A stretch of 42,155 nucleotides of DNA from Pseudomonadota bacterium (GCA_011049115.1 DSCM01000002.1:1-42155); one strand, 5' to 3'; counted from the first letter of the stretch, positions 24,544-33,144 are shown. Translations and numbers: made by a program. Notes: a model not told the origin generated them from the sequence alone.

Positions 24544-26325
24544 CTAGAACAATCCCTTTACCTGACCGGTCTTGGTGTCTACATCTATCCGACGGTAGGC
24601 AGGATCGGAAGCCGTTCCCGGCATCAATTTGATGGTTCCGGCCAGAGGTACGCAGAAACCTGCACCCTGGTAGATAAGGACGTCGCGAATCGGAAGAATG
24701 AAACCTTTCGGGCGGCCTTTCAGAGTCGGATCATGAGATAATGAAAGGTGGGTCTTGACCATGCAGGTTCCAAGTTTGGAAAGCTCAGGATCATTTTCAA
24801 TCATTTTGATCTTCTTGAGTGCTTCATCCGTGAAGGACGCACCGTCGGCCCCGTAGACTTCGGTGGCCAGTAATTCAATGCGTTTCTTTAGTGGCGTGCT
24901 GTCTTCGTAAAGAAGTTTGAAGTTGGTCGGCTCATCACAGGCAGCAATTACCGCTTCGCAAAGCTCTTTGGCGCCTTCGCCACCGAACTGCCAATGTTTG
25001 GAAACCGCACAGCGAGCACCGGCTTTCTCGGCCTCTTCCTTGATTACCGCGATTTCGGCGTCGGTATCGGTATAAAAACCGTTAATGCAGACAACCGGAT
25101 TAATGCCGGCCTTCTTGACGGTTTCGATATGAGCCACGAGATTGCAGCAGCCGGCTCTGACCAGGTCGATATTTTCTTCAACATATTCCTTGGCCAGTTT
25201 GCGGCCGGGCACGACTTCGGGACCGCCGCCGTGCATTTTGAGGGCGCGAACCGTGGCCACGATGACCGAACAGTTCGGGGTCAAACCGGAGAAACGGCAC
25301 TTCAGATTCCAGAACTTTTCGAAGCCGATGTCGGCTCCGAAACCTGATTCGGTAACCACGTAGTCGGCCAGCTTGAGGCCGATCCGGTCGGCGATAATGG
25401 AGGACTGGCCGATGGCGATATTGGCGAAAGGTCCGGCATGAACCAGCACCGGCTGGCCTTCAACTGTCTGCAGCAGGTTGGGGTTGAGGGCCTTGACCAT
25501 CCAAGCGGTCATCGCACCGGCGACGTCCAGATCCTCGGTGGTTACCGGGTTGCCGGCCTTGCTGTAGGCGACAATGATTTTGCCGATGCGGGCGCGCAGG
25601 TCGGCAAGATCCTTGGCCACGGCCAGGATCGCCATGATTTCTGAAGAAACGGCGATGGCGAAGCCGGATTCCATGACCATGCCGTCAAGGCGGCCACCGA
25701 GGCCGATGACGATGTTACGCAGGGACTGAGCACAGAAATCGATGATCCATTTTACTTCAACCCGATTGGGGTCGATGTCGAGACGCTTGAGCCCTTTGCT
25801 GGCCAGGAAAGCGTCACTGTTGTTCTGCTCGTGCTGCATGCGTGAGGTCAGCGCCACCATCATCAGGTTGTGAGCGTTCATGATGTTGTCGATGTCGCCG
25901 GTCAGGCCGAGGGAGAATGGGGTCAGCGGAATGGTCTGGGCCAAGCCGCCGCCGGCGGCGGAACCCTTAACATTGAAGGTCGGTCCACCGGAGGGCTGAC
26001 GGATGGCGCCGACGACCTTTTTGCCGAGTAGGCCAAGTCCTTGGACCAAACCCATGCTGGTCGTGGTCTTACCTTCTCCCAACGGGGTTGGGGTGATCGC
26101 CGTAACATTGACGTATTTGCCGTCGGGCTCATCTTTAAGGCGTTCGAGAACCTTCATGTAATCGATTTTGGCAACATACTTGCCCATCGGAATGAGTTCT
26201 TCGCCTTCAAGGCCTAGCTCGTCTGCGATCTCGGTGATCGGTTTCATTAACTTTTCTTCGGCCAATGCGGCAATCTGCCAGTCGGCCAGATTGGGCGCGT
26301 CAAATACGCTGAAATCTAATCCCAT
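24544..26325 (-). CDS. fhs: Formate--tetrahydrofolate ligase
   Basis: Makes 10-formyl-THF from formate, THF and ATP, the ATP-using step of the Wood-Ljungdahl methyl branch. The start is ATG 26325 with GAGGAGGAAG upstream; a 22-codon longer reading has no ribosome-binding site. 593 aa, slightly longer than the common 555-560. The P-loop is [13 protein letters not shown] (about residue 80), followed by [19 protein letters not shown] (about 112-130), [13 protein letters not shown] (about 142) and the folate-site region with [12 protein letters not shown] (about 408). It is the first gene of the minus-strand carbon-fixation block, and its leader holds an intrinsic terminator, so its expression is likely controlled by attenuation. 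Confidence 0.95.
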   Translation of the reverse strand: MGLDFSVFDAPNLADWQIAALAEEKLMKPITEIADELGLEGEELIPMGKYVAKIDYMKVLERLKDEPDGKYVNVTAITPTPLGEGKTTTSMGLVQGLGLLGKKVVGAIRQPSGGPTFNVKGSAAGGGLAQTIPLTPFSLGLTGDIDNIMNAHNLMMVALTSRMQHEQNNSDAFLASKGLKRLDIDPNRVEVKWIIDFCAQSLRNIVIGLGGRLDGMVMESGFAIAVSSEIMAILAVAKDLADLRARIGKIIVAYSKAGNPVTTEDLDVAGAMTAWMVKALNPNLLQTVEGQPVLVHAGPFANIAIGQSSIIADRIGLKLADYVVTESGFGADIGFEKFWNLKCRFSGLTPNCSVIVATVRALKMHGGGPEVVPGRKLAKEYVEENIDLVRAGCCNLVAHIETVKKAGINPVVCINGFYTDTDAEIAVIKEEAEKAGARCAVSKHWQFGGEGAKELCEAVIAACDEPTNFKLLYEDSTPLKKRIELLATEVYGADGASFTDEALKKIKMIENDPELSKLGTCMVKTHLSLSHDPTLKGRPKGFILPIRDVLIYQGAGFCVPLAGTIKLMPGTASDPAYRRIDVDTKTGQVKGLF

Positions 26326-26409
26326 TGCTTCTTCCTCCTCGGAAATTGAGTTTTGCCGGTCATCTCTGGCCGGTCTTTTAAAAGCTCTCACCAGCGCCGG
26401 GCTGGTGGC

Positions 26410-26449
26410 AAAAAAAAGGCAGCGAACCTCGAAAATTAAGGTCGTTGCC
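26410..26449 (-). terminator. Intrinsic terminator/attenuator in the fhs leader
   Basis: On the minus strand GGCAACGA-CCT (26449-26439) pairs with AGG-(T)-TCGCTGCC (26429-26418), 11 bp with one bulge and one G-T pair and a 9-nt loop, followed by eight T residues (26417-26410). It lies about 85 bp before the fhs start and about 155 bp after the probable promoter. It could end transcripts from the upstream cca gene or act as a conditional attenuator for fhs. Confidence 0.8.
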
Positions 26450-26489
26450 TGGGTGCATTCATCCTTTCGTAAAAGATCTCAAGCTTCAT
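26436..26489 (-). CDS. Possible 17-codon leader peptide upstream of fhs
   Basis: A short open reading from ATG 26489 encodes [17 protein letters not shown], and its TAA stop falls in the loop of the leader terminator. Such a position is what a translation-coupled attenuator needs. However, no good ribosome-binding site precedes it (AAAAAGCCATT), and the composition is not rich in one amino acid apart from three arginines. It may be chance. Confidence 0.2.
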   Translation of the reverse strand: MKLEIFYERMNAPRQRP

Positions 26490-26605
26490 AATGGCTTTTT
26501 GTACAGTTAGCTGTCGGAGCTATAAAAAATTATAAAAGACGAGGCCGCCGTTCAGCAATGGTCTGGAAGAGATAAGGCTCCAGTTGCTTAAACCAAACCG
26601 CGGGG

Positions 26606-26634
26606 CTCATACCCTATTGTATATTTTTTGTCAA
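26606..26634 (-). promoter_or_regulatory. Probable fhs promoter
   Basis: On the minus strand TTGACA (26634-26629), 17-bp spacing, TATGAG (26611-26606). The spacer contains the ATTGTATATTT word (26616-26626) also found at the acsD promoter. A related TTGTATATT is at 26669-26677, upstream of the -35. Confidence 0.7.
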
Positions 26635-26685
26635 TCATTTTTAGCTTGAACTTGTCGTATATATAATTTTGTATATTCCGGTCCG

Positions 26686-28080
26686 CTAGTTTTCCCCTGC
26701 CCTCAGCAGCTGTTGGACCTCAACCAGAGCTTCCTGGCGGTCGGTGATGGTTCCCGACAACTGTTTTTTATGAATCATTCGCAGAATGGTCCCGATGGCT
26801 GGGCCTGGTTGCAGGCCCAAAAGTAAAAGATCTTTGCCGGTGAGCAGAGGTTTTATGAAGCGAGCCCGTTCTTCGCTGTAAATCGTTTTAAGTTGCCGCC
26901 AGAGTCTGAGCAGCTTTTCTTGGCGGGCTGAGGAAGCTTGTCCCTGCGTTGCTTCGAGGTCGGCAAAAGCGAGCACCATGAGTAGTTCGAGGTCATCTTC
27001 GAGCTCAAAAATCAGCTGCCGCAGGCTTTTAGCTTGGGACTTGTCGGGGTCGGTCAGTAATGGGCGCCGATGATTTTCGATCAGGCGGGCAAGGCGTTTG
27101 AGTGATGTTCTCCCAAGGGCGAAACCGGCCAGGGTTTCCCGGGCGAGATGACTTGAAAAACCTTCATATCCGTAAAAATGTACCGCACCGCAGTCGGGAT
27201 CAACGGTTCGGGTCAAGGCTTTTCCGCAGTCATGGAACAGCGCGGCCCATTTGAGCAGCGCCCGATTGTCGGCGGAAAGCGGTTTTATCTGCAACGGATT
27301 TTCCTCGCATAATCGGTCCAGGGCCGCGATTGTCGCGAGGCTGTGCTGGAAGACATCCGGATGGTGGTGATGGTTCTGGGGTAGTTCTTTCAAGGGTGCC
27401 AAAGGGGGTATGATTTCGCATAAGGCCCCGGCTTTGTCGAGTTCCTGCAGGGCGCATACAGAGTTTGAGTGGCTGAAAATGTGGTGAAACTCCGGGGTAA
27501 AGCGTTCCCGGGCGACTTGTTTGAGCGAACCAGCCCCATCGCTCATGGCCAGGCAGGTGGTTGCGGTTAGTTCGGCTTTAAATTCGAGCATAAAGCGTAC
27601 GGCTCGGACAATCCGTATGGGATCGTGCGTCAGGTTCTTTCGCCGGACGCAGTTAATGCGCCCGGCCCGCAGATCCTGCAAACCAAAGAAGGGGTCGTGG
27701 AAGGTGTTTTGGGCTACATCCCAGGCCATGGCATTGATCGTGAAATCGCGATGTTCCAGGTCTTCATTCAGGTCATTTCCCTGCAAGGGTGCCAGGTCAA
27801 TGGTGAACTGTCCGCTGACTAGCCTGCGAATGGTCTGTTTCTTGGCCCCCAGGGTTATAAAATGTCCCTGCCCAAGGCGCTCTAGGATGGAGTTTTCCCA
27901 AAAAATAAGCTCGGTTTCGGGGATGACAAAATCAAGGTCGCTGATTTTTTTGCCATACAGCAGGTCACGCACTGCGCCGCCGACCAGATAGATGGGTTTA
28001 TGCTGTCGGCGGGCAATCGGGCCCAGATCTAGGATTTGGGGAACTTGTTGTGAAAGTCGGGAGATAAAATCGGCAATCAT
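26686..28080 (-). CDS. CCA-adding/poly(A) polymerase family nucleotidyltransferase with HD domain
   Basis: 464 aa from ATG 28080. The class II nucleotidyltransferase head domain has YLVGGAVRDLLYGK (about residues 31-44), the catalytic pair in SDLDFVIP (about 47-54), and RDFTINAMAWD plus DPIRIVRAVRF (about 111 and 150), all typical of tRNA CCA-adding enzymes and poly(A) polymerases. A C-terminal HD phosphohydrolase motif appears as ALFHDCGKALT (about 285-295). The head motifs cannot separate a CCA-, CC-, A-adding or poly(A) enzyme. The tRNA in this window already encodes CCA, so repair is the likely use if it is a CCA enzyme. A GTG 24 codons upstream is the alternative start. The 28149-28176 inverted repeat lies at its 5' end. 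Confidence 0.85.
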   Translation of the reverse strand: MIADFISRLSQQVPQILDLGPIARRQHKPIYLVGGAVRDLLYGKKISDLDFVIPETELIFWENSILERLGQGHFITLGAKKQTIRRLVSGQFTIDLAPLQGNDLNEDLEHRDFTINAMAWDVAQNTFHDPFFGLQDLRAGRINCVRRKNLTHDPIRIVRAVRFMLEFKAELTATTCLAMSDGAGSLKQVARERFTPEFHHIFSHSNSVCALQELDKAGALCEIIPPLAPLKELPQNHHHHPDVFQHSLATIAALDRLCEENPLQIKPLSADNRALLKWAALFHDCGKALTRTVDPDCGAVHFYGYEGFSSHLARETLAGFALGRTSLKRLARLIENHRRPLLTDPDKSQAKSLRQLIFELEDDLELLMVLAFADLEATQGQASSARQEKLLRLWRQLKTIYSEERARFIKPLLTGKDLLLLGLQPGPAIGTILRMIHKKQLSGTITDRQEALVEVQQLLRAGEN

Positions 28081-28148
28081 GTCCTGGAATACTCCGCAGG
28101 GCTGGTAAAACGTAAAACTCAAAAGCTGGCTTTTGCCGTTTCCGACAG

Positions 28149-28176
28149 GCACTGCATATCATTGTGTATGCAGTGC
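28149..28176 (-). promoter_or_regulatory. 10-bp inverted repeat beside the -35 of the CCA-polymerase gene
   Basis: GCACTGCATA (28149-28158) and TATGCAGTGC (28167-28176) are perfect complements with an 8-nt gap. On the minus strand a TTGACA (28186-28181) lies just upstream, so the repeat covers the spacer, the -10 region and the likely transcription start. It could be an operator or a 5' hairpin. The -10 itself (AATGAT) is poor. Confidence 0.5.
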
Positions 28177-28267
28177 GCTTTGTCAAATAAAATTTCATTG
28201 GGTTAAGGTGCGCGGCAAGGTTTCGCCGGCAAAGACGGTCTGTAAAACTGAAATCAGAGAAGGGTGC

Positions 28268-28296
28268 TTGACAGTTTGCGCCAAGATGTGTAGAAC
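28268..28296 (+). promoter_or_regulatory. Probable promoter of the CoA-transferase pseudogene and rdgB
   Basis: TTGACA at 28268-28273, 17-bp spacing, TAGAAC at 28291-28296, about 80 bp before the ATG at 28376. Confidence 0.6.
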
Positions 28297-28375
28297 GCAG
28301 TTATGAGATGTTCCGGGCGGATCTTGGTGCCATTTTAAGGATGTAGGTAAAACTCAAAATTCGGGGAGCGGGTTT

Positions 28376-29671
28376 ATGGCGGATTGGCGGAAGATGTATG
28401 ACGAGAAACTATGTTCAGCGGCAGAGGCAGCGGCGGCAATTGAATCCGGTGACCATATCTGGTTTCCGGTGGGAGCTGGTGAGCCCTATTCTTTTATCCT
28501 GGCTCTGGAGGCCCGCAAAAAAGTCTGAAGCATGTGGTGACCCATCAGATTCTGCCGGCTCGCCCCGGTTATTTCGATGAGGATTCGTCGTTGCATATTC
28601 GTCATAATTCACTTTTTACCAGTGGGGCCTCGCGTGCCGCCGTCCATGAAGGCTGGGCTGATTTTACGCCCAACTATTTCCATGAAATTCCGCGCTTGAT
28701 TCGGGAATATTGGTCGGCTGATGCTGCCGGCGCGATTGTTTCGCCGATGGATGAACATGGTTTTTTCAGCCTGGGGCTGGGCGTTGATTATACCTGGGAA
28801 GCCCTGCATAAAGCTAAAAAGGTGATTTTTGAAGTTAATCCGGATGCACCCCGCTGTCACGGCAACTGCCAGGTGCATATTTCCCGGGTTACCCATATTA
28901 TCGAGTGTGACGATCCCATTCCGGTGCTGCCGATGCTTGAGCTTTCCGAGGTTGAAAAAAGCCATCGGGGGGTATGTGGCGGAGTTGATTGCCGATAGTT
29001 CAACCTTGCAGATTGGTTTCGGTGGGGTTCCCAACGCGGTTTGCAAGGCGTTGGAGCAAAAAAAGATCTGGGGATTCATACCGAGATGATGACCGAGGGT
29101 ATCATGGAACTGGCCGCTTGCGGAGCGGTTAATAAATAACTCACGGAAAAATTTTAATCGCGGGAAAATGGTCGGCACCTTCGCCTGGGGCAGCAAACAT
29201 CTTTATCAGTTTATGCACGCCAACCCGATGGTCGAAATGCATCCGGTCGATTACACCAACGAACCTTATAACGTGGGACGAAACGATAATATGGTGGCTA
29301 TCAATTCGACCATTGAGGTTGATCTTCTGGGTCAGTGTCGTTCTGAATCAATGGGGCCTAAACAGTGGAGCGGCACCGGCGGGCAGGTTGATTTTTTCCG
29401 CGGAGCCAATATCTCCAGGGGGGGCAAAGGTTTTGTGACGATGCCTTCGACCGCGAAAAGCGGCACGGTCTCCCGAATCGTGCCGGCCCTGAAGTCGGGG
29501 GCCGTGGTGACCACGAATAAGAATGATGTCGATCATATTGTCACCGAGTTCGGAGTTGCTAAAATGCGCGGGCAGAATGCCCGGCAAAGAGCTTTAGGTC
29601 TGATTCGCATCAGTCATCCGGACTTTCGCGCTGAACTGACCCGTGCCGCACGAAAGTTGAAGCTGATCTGA
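28376..29671 (+). pseudogene. Broken acetyl-CoA hydrolase/transferase (4-hydroxybutyrate CoA-transferase-like)
   Basis: Conceptual reading gives about 430 residues of a class I CoA-transferase/hydrolase: an N-terminal domain (IESGDHIWFPVGAGEP), LQIGFGGVPNAVCKAL in the middle, then NPMVEMHPVDYTNEP and GGQVDFFRGANISRGGKG with late VDHIVTEFGVAKMRGQ. It is interrupted by: loss of one A in the A6 run at 28517-28522 (stop TGA 28526); gain of one A in the A6 run at 28955-28960; loss of one A in the A7 run at 29058-29064; an in-frame TAA at 29137-29139; and gain of one T at 29152-29155. The reading begins and ends in the same frame. Residues between the breaks remain well conserved, so the decay is recent, or the bases are miscalled. 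Start ATG 28376 has GGGAG upstream. Confidence 0.88.
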
Positions 29672-30279
29672 TGCGGCAACCGGATACGCGGCTGCTGCTG
29701 GCCACAACCAATCAGGGCAAGGTCAAGGAATTGCGGGTTCTGCTCGCGGGCACCGGGGTAGAGCTCGTTTCTCTACTTGATTTTCCTCATCTGCGGATGC
29801 CTGAAGAGACCGGTATGACCTTTGCGGAAAATGCTCTTTTGAAGGCCCGGGCGGCAGCAGTTGAGTTCGGGGGCTGGGTTTTAACCGATGATTCAGGACT
29901 CGTGGTGGAGGCTCTGGACGGGGCTCCCGGAATCCACTCGGCCCGATATGCCGGGGCTGGGGCCGGTGACGCGGAAAATAATGCAAAGTTGCTGCGAGCT
30001 TTGGTGTCAGTGCCGGAAGCGCTGCGCAAAGCTGAGTTCGTCTGCGTGCTGGCCTTGGTTTCGCCTGCGGGAGAAGAGTACTTGTTTGAGGGTTTCTGTC
30101 GAGGCCGGATTGCCACGGCGCCAGCTGGGGGTGGTGGCTTCGGGTACGATCCTGTTTTTCTGGTCGGGCCCGATTATCGGTTGAGCATGGCTCAGCTCAG
30201 TTTAGAACAAAAAGCCGAGGTCAGCCACCGGGGGCGGGCTTTACGAAAATTTCGTGCCTGGTGGCTGGCTGTCTTCTGA
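29671..30279 (+). CDS. rdgB: RdgB/HAM1-type XTP/dITP diphosphatase
   Basis: House-cleaning pyrophosphatase that removes ITP and XTP from the nucleotide pool. 202 aa, normal length. The N-terminal LLLATTNQGKVKEL (about residues 8-21) is the family's substrate-binding motif, ETGMTFAENALLKARAAA (about 46-63) and VLTDDSGLVVEALDGAPGIHSARYAG (two parts, TDDSGL and GIHSARYAG) follow, with FGYDPVF (about 156) and SHRGRAL near the end. The ATG overlaps the TGA of the broken CoA-transferase gene (TGATG) and has no strong ribosome-binding site, so it may depend on translation of that gene. Confidence 0.95.
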   Translation: MRQPDTRLLLATTNQGKVKELRVLLAGTGVELVSLLDFPHLRMPEETGMTFAENALLKARAAAVEFGGWVLTDDSGLVVEALDGAPGIHSARYAGAGAGDAENNAKLLRALVSVPEALRKAEFVCVLALVSPAGEEYLFEGFCRGRIATAPAGGGGFGYDPVFLVGPDYRLSMAQLSLEQKAEVSHRGRALRKFRAWWLAVF

Positions 30280-30378
30280 TCGGTAAGGGCTGGCTCTGGT
30301 GGCTAAGCTTTTCGCGTGAAGCGACCGGATCCGGTTAGGGAAAAATTGTTTTTTTGTCCTGGCGAAGTGAAAAAAATG

Positions 30379-30407
30379 TTGACAATAACCCATTAAATAT
30401 CTATATG
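30379..30407 (+). promoter_or_regulatory. Probable rho promoter
   Basis: TTGACA at 30379-30384, 17-bp spacing, TATATG at 30402-30407. It is the best promoter match in the gap before rho. Confidence 0.7.
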
Positions 30408-30780
30408 CTCCTGCAAAACCCGCCTTTATTAGATTATTCTTAATTTTGAAGACCTTATAATAAGCCCGTTGAGAAGTTTTGCCGCGGCTGTTGCGGATGG
30501 TCGGCTTGGTTTTCCTGGCCCCGTTTTCATGGGGTTGGTGGAAAAACGTCATTTCCAAGTTTTACGGGCTTGCTTATGAGAGGCGCATTTAAATCTTATA
30601 GCCAACTTGAAAAGTATTTATCTATAAAAAACAGTTCCGGTTAGCTCTTCTTTTTCTGTTCCCGTATTCCTTTCGAAATGATTCGAAGTACGAAATCATA
30701 TTAACGCCCGGATAAAATCAAAACTGCTTTTTTTTAATCAAATACCTTTTAAAAAGTCGGTTGCCTCTTTGCCGACAGCC

Positions 30781-30796
30781 AAAAACAGCTGTTTTT
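30781..30796. repeat. 16-bp perfect palindrome in the rho leader
   Basis: AAAAACAGCTGTTTTT at 30781-30796, about 95 bp before the rho start codon and directly after a GC-stemmed hairpin. It could be a weak terminator-like stem (6 bp, loop AGCT, T-rich 3' arm) or a protein-binding site. Confidence 0.5.
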
Positions 30797-30889
30797 ACCC
30801 TTATGTTGTTGTGTCGCGGTAGCAGCTGAAGGCGGACAGGTCCGTCAGCGCTGGCGATCTTCTGTTCAAAGTCTTTGCAAGGAATATCT

Positions 30890-32137
30890 ATGAATCTGTC
30901 TGAGTTGAAAACCAAAAAAATCGCCGAACTGATGGATATGGGGCGGGAAATGCGGATTGAGGGGGCGGCCGGAATGCGTCGCCAAGATCTGATCTTTGCC
31001 ATATTACAGGCCCATGTCAATAAAAATGGCGCGATTTTCGGCGAAGGTGTGCTTGAAACACTGCCCGATGGTTTTGGTTTTTTGCGTGCACCCGACTATA
31101 ATTATCTTTCCGGTCCGGATGATATTTATGTTTCCCCTTCCCAGATCAGGCGTTTCAATCTGCGAACCGGCGATACGGTGGCGGGTCAGATTCGTTCCCC
31201 TAAGGAGAGTGAACGCTATTTTGCGCTGTTGAAAGTCTCCGAAGTCAACCATGAAAAACCGGAGGTTTCGCGCGATAATATCCTTTTCGACAATCTGACT
31301 CCGATTTTCCCCGACCAGCGTTTTATTCTCGAACGCGAGCAGGATAATTTCTCTATGCGGGTGATGGATCTGATGACGCCCATCGGAAAGGGCCAGCGCG
31401 GCTTGATCGTGGCTCCTCCCCGCACCGGGAAAACCGTCCTGCTGAAACAGATCGCCAACAGTCTTACCAAAAACCATCAGGAAATCACCCTGATCGTGCT
31501 CCTGATTGATGAACGACCCGAGGAGGTTACTGATATGAAACGCTCGGTGCGGGGCGAGGTGGTTTCCTCCACTTTCGACGAGCCGCCGCAGCGCCATGTT
31601 CAGGTCGCTGAGATGGTTTCCGAAAAAGCCAAACGCCTGGTTGAACATAAGCATGACGTGGTTATTCTGTTGGACAGTATAACCCGTCTTGCCCGGGCCT
31701 ATAATACAGTTATTCCAGCCAGCGGCAAGGTGCTTTCTGGTGGGGTTGATTCCAATGCCCTGCACAAGCCGAAACGGTTTTTCGGCGCCGCCCGGAACAT
31801 AGAGGAAGGGGGTTCTCTGACGATCATATCAACCGCCTTGGTGGATACCGGGAGCCGTATGGACGAGGTTATCTTTGAGGAGTTTAAAGGCACCGGTAAC
31901 ATGGAGCTTCATCTTGAGCGCCGCCTGGCGGACAAGCGTACCTTTCCGGCGATTGACATCATTCGTTCCGGAACCCGGCGCGAAGATCTGCTCATGGATC
32001 CCAAGGATCTGCAGCGGGTCTGGATTCTGCGGAAATTCATTCAGCCGATGAATGTTGTCGAAGGTATGGAATTTCTTTTGGAAAAAATGAAAGACACCAA
32101 GAATAACGCCGACTTTCTTGACTCAATGAACAGCTGA
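30890..32137 (+). CDS. rho: Transcription termination factor Rho
   Basis: Hexameric RNA helicase that ends transcription at C-rich unstructured sites. 415 aa from ATG 30890, which follows AAGGA; the reading can be extended five codons upstream without support. The N-terminal helical and cold-shock-like RNA-binding domain includes [26 protein letters not shown] (key residues GFGFLR and DDIYVSPSQ, about 55-85). The ATPase domain has Walker A APPRTGKT (about 174-181), Walker [17 protein letters not shown] (about 256-271), the Q-loop/R-loop with SGGVDSNAL and the Arg finger region. It has no N-terminal insertion. It heads the rho-rpmE-thyX-prfA group. Confidence 0.98.
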   Translation: MNLSELKTKKIAELMDMGREMRIEGAAGMRRQDLIFAILQAHVNKNGAIFGEGVLETLPDGFGFLRAPDYNYLSGPDDIYVSPSQIRRFNLRTGDTVAGQIRSPKESERYFALLKVSEVNHEKPEVSRDNILFDNLTPIFPDQRFILEREQDNFSMRVMDLMTPIGKGQRGLIVAPPRTGKTVLLKQIANSLTKNHQEITLIVLLIDERPEEVTDMKRSVRGEVVSSTFDEPPQRHVQVAEMVSEKAKRLVEHKHDVVILLDSITRLARAYNTVIPASGKVLSGGVDSNALHKPKRFFGAARNIEEGGSLTIISTALVDTGSRMDEVIFEEFKGTGNMELHLERRLADKRTFPAIDIIRSGTRREDLLMDPKDLQRVWILRKFIQPMNVVEGMEFLLEKMKDTKNNADFLDSMNS

Positions 32138-32151
32138 AATTTTAAATTTTG

Positions 32152-32181
32152 TTGACAATTGCATCCGGAAAGGGGTACAAA
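32152..32181 (+). promoter_or_regulatory. Probable rpmE promoter
   Basis: TTGACA at 32152-32157, 18-bp spacing, TACAAA at 32176-32181, beginning 15 bp after the rho stop. The rpmE group can therefore be transcribed independently of rho. Confidence 0.65.
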
Positions 32182-32228
32182 ACCCGGCTTCTTCCTTTTC
32201 TGCAAAAAAATATGGAGGTCTATCTAAA

Positions 32229-32426
32229 ATGAAAGAAGGAATTCACCCTAATTACGATAAGTGCGAAGTCAGTTGCGCCTGTGGTTTCACTTATGAGACC
32301 CAGTCGACATTGTCTGAGATCAAGGTTGAAGTCTGCTCTCAGTGTCATCCTTTTTTTACCGGCAAGCAGAAGTTTGTCGATTCCGCCGGCAGGATTGAAA
32401 AGTTTCGTCGCAAATACAGTAAGTAG
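32229..32426 (+). CDS. rpmE: Ribosomal protein L31, zinc-binding (C+) form
   Basis: 65 aa beginning MKEGIHPNY, the usual L31 start. The zinc ligands are kept: CEVSCACG (three Cys, about residues 12-18) and [12 protein letters not shown] (about 36-39), so this is the zinc-containing form, not the C- paralogue used under zinc shortage. GGAGG lies at 32214-32218, 10 bp before the ATG. It sits directly after rho, a widespread order. Confidence 0.97.
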   Translation: MKEGIHPNYDKCEVSCACGFTYETQSTLSEIKVEVCSQCHPFFTGKQKFVDSAGRIEKFRRKYSK

Positions 32427-32440
32427 GCGGTTTTCAGGAT

Positions 32441-33130
32441 TTGTTGGTTTTTCTTTTGAGCTTCACCCCGGAAGCCGAGCGTTTGGTGGCCAATGCCGCT
32501 CGGCTTTGTTATTCGGCGGCGGATGGTCAGGCTCTGGGGTTGGGTTTCGGGCCGGATGATGACCGGAAAATGATCGCCAAGGTGCTGGCTTTGGGGCATC
32601 ATGGTGTTCTGGAACACGCAGTTTTCAGCTTTATGGTGGAAGGCGTTTCCCGGGCCTTGACCCATCAGCTGGTGCGTCACCGGCTGGCCTCTTTTGCCCA
32701 GCAAAGCCAGCGTTACGTTGCCTTTGACGATGGTTTTACGTATGAAGTCCCCCCCGCCATCGCAGAGCGCTCCGATCTGGTGGCCCGTTACATTGATGAA
32801 ATGGGCCGCTTGGCGGCGCTGTATAATGAATTCCGGGCGGCTGGGGTCAGTGCCGAGGACGCTCGTTTTATTCTGCCCAATGCTGCTCATACCCGCCTTG
32901 TTGTTACCATGAATGCACGTGAACTGCGTCATTTCTTCCGTTTGCGCTGTTGTCGTCGATCCCAGTGGGAGATTCGGGGGCTGGCGGTTAGAATGCTGCA
33001 GGAAAGTAAAAAAGTAGCACCGGCTTTATTTGAAAACGCCGGACCCGGTTGTCTGGTCGGGCCTTGTCCGGAAGGGCAAATGAGTTGCGGCGAAGCCGCT
33101 GCAGTCCGCCGCGAATTTTCCTCCCTTTAA
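32441..33130 (+). CDS. thyX: Flavin-dependent thymidylate synthase ThyX
   Basis: Makes dTMP from dUMP using methylene-THF and reduced FAD, without the ThyA mechanism. Up to 229 aa. The ThyX signature is present as [14 protein letters not shown] (about residues 79-92), preceded by [20 protein letters not shown] (key residues EHAVFSF and THQ); later segments are [26 protein letters not shown] ([13 protein letters not shown]). No ATG is available: TTG codons at 32441, 32444 and 32456 are the candidates, and AGGA at 32436-32439 best suits 32444 or 32456. It lies 14 bp after rpmE and is probably co-transcribed. It links to THF metabolism, as does fhs. Confidence 0.93.
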   Translation: MLVFLLSFTPEAERLVANAARLCYSAADGQALGLGFGPDDDRKMIAKVLALGHHGVLEHAVFSFMVEGVSRALTHQLVRHRLASFAQQSQRYVAFDDGFTYEVPPAIAERSDLVARYIDEMGRLAALYNEFRAAGVSAEDARFILPNAAHTRLVVTMNARELRHFFRLRCCRRSQWEIRGLAVRMLQESKKVAPALFENAGPGCLVGPCPEGQMSCGEAAAVRREFSSL

Positions 33131-33144
33131 TCATTAATACAGCT

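Larger units (their letters stand above)
30280..30889 (+). other. Long intergenic region / rho leader
   Basis: About 610 bp with no gene I can support. It contains a promoter at 30379-30407, a hairpin GTCGG...CCGAC (about 30755-30777), a 16-bp palindrome at 30781-30796 and a ribosome-binding site AAGGA before rho. The transcribed leader of rho would be about 480 nt, long enough for autoregulation by Rho-dependent termination, as is known in enteric bacteria. Confidence 0.6.

Noticed and set aside
26325-26611. Tetrahydrofolate riboswitch in the fhs leader
   Set aside because: I could not find the conserved core or pseudoknot pattern of the known THF riboswitch; only a terminator hairpin is clear.
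28514-28530. Programmed -1 frameshift at the A6 run in the CoA-transferase gene
   Set aside because: The site lacks a full slippery heptamer (a C precedes the six A residues), and three further shifts plus a TAA would also have to be recoded.
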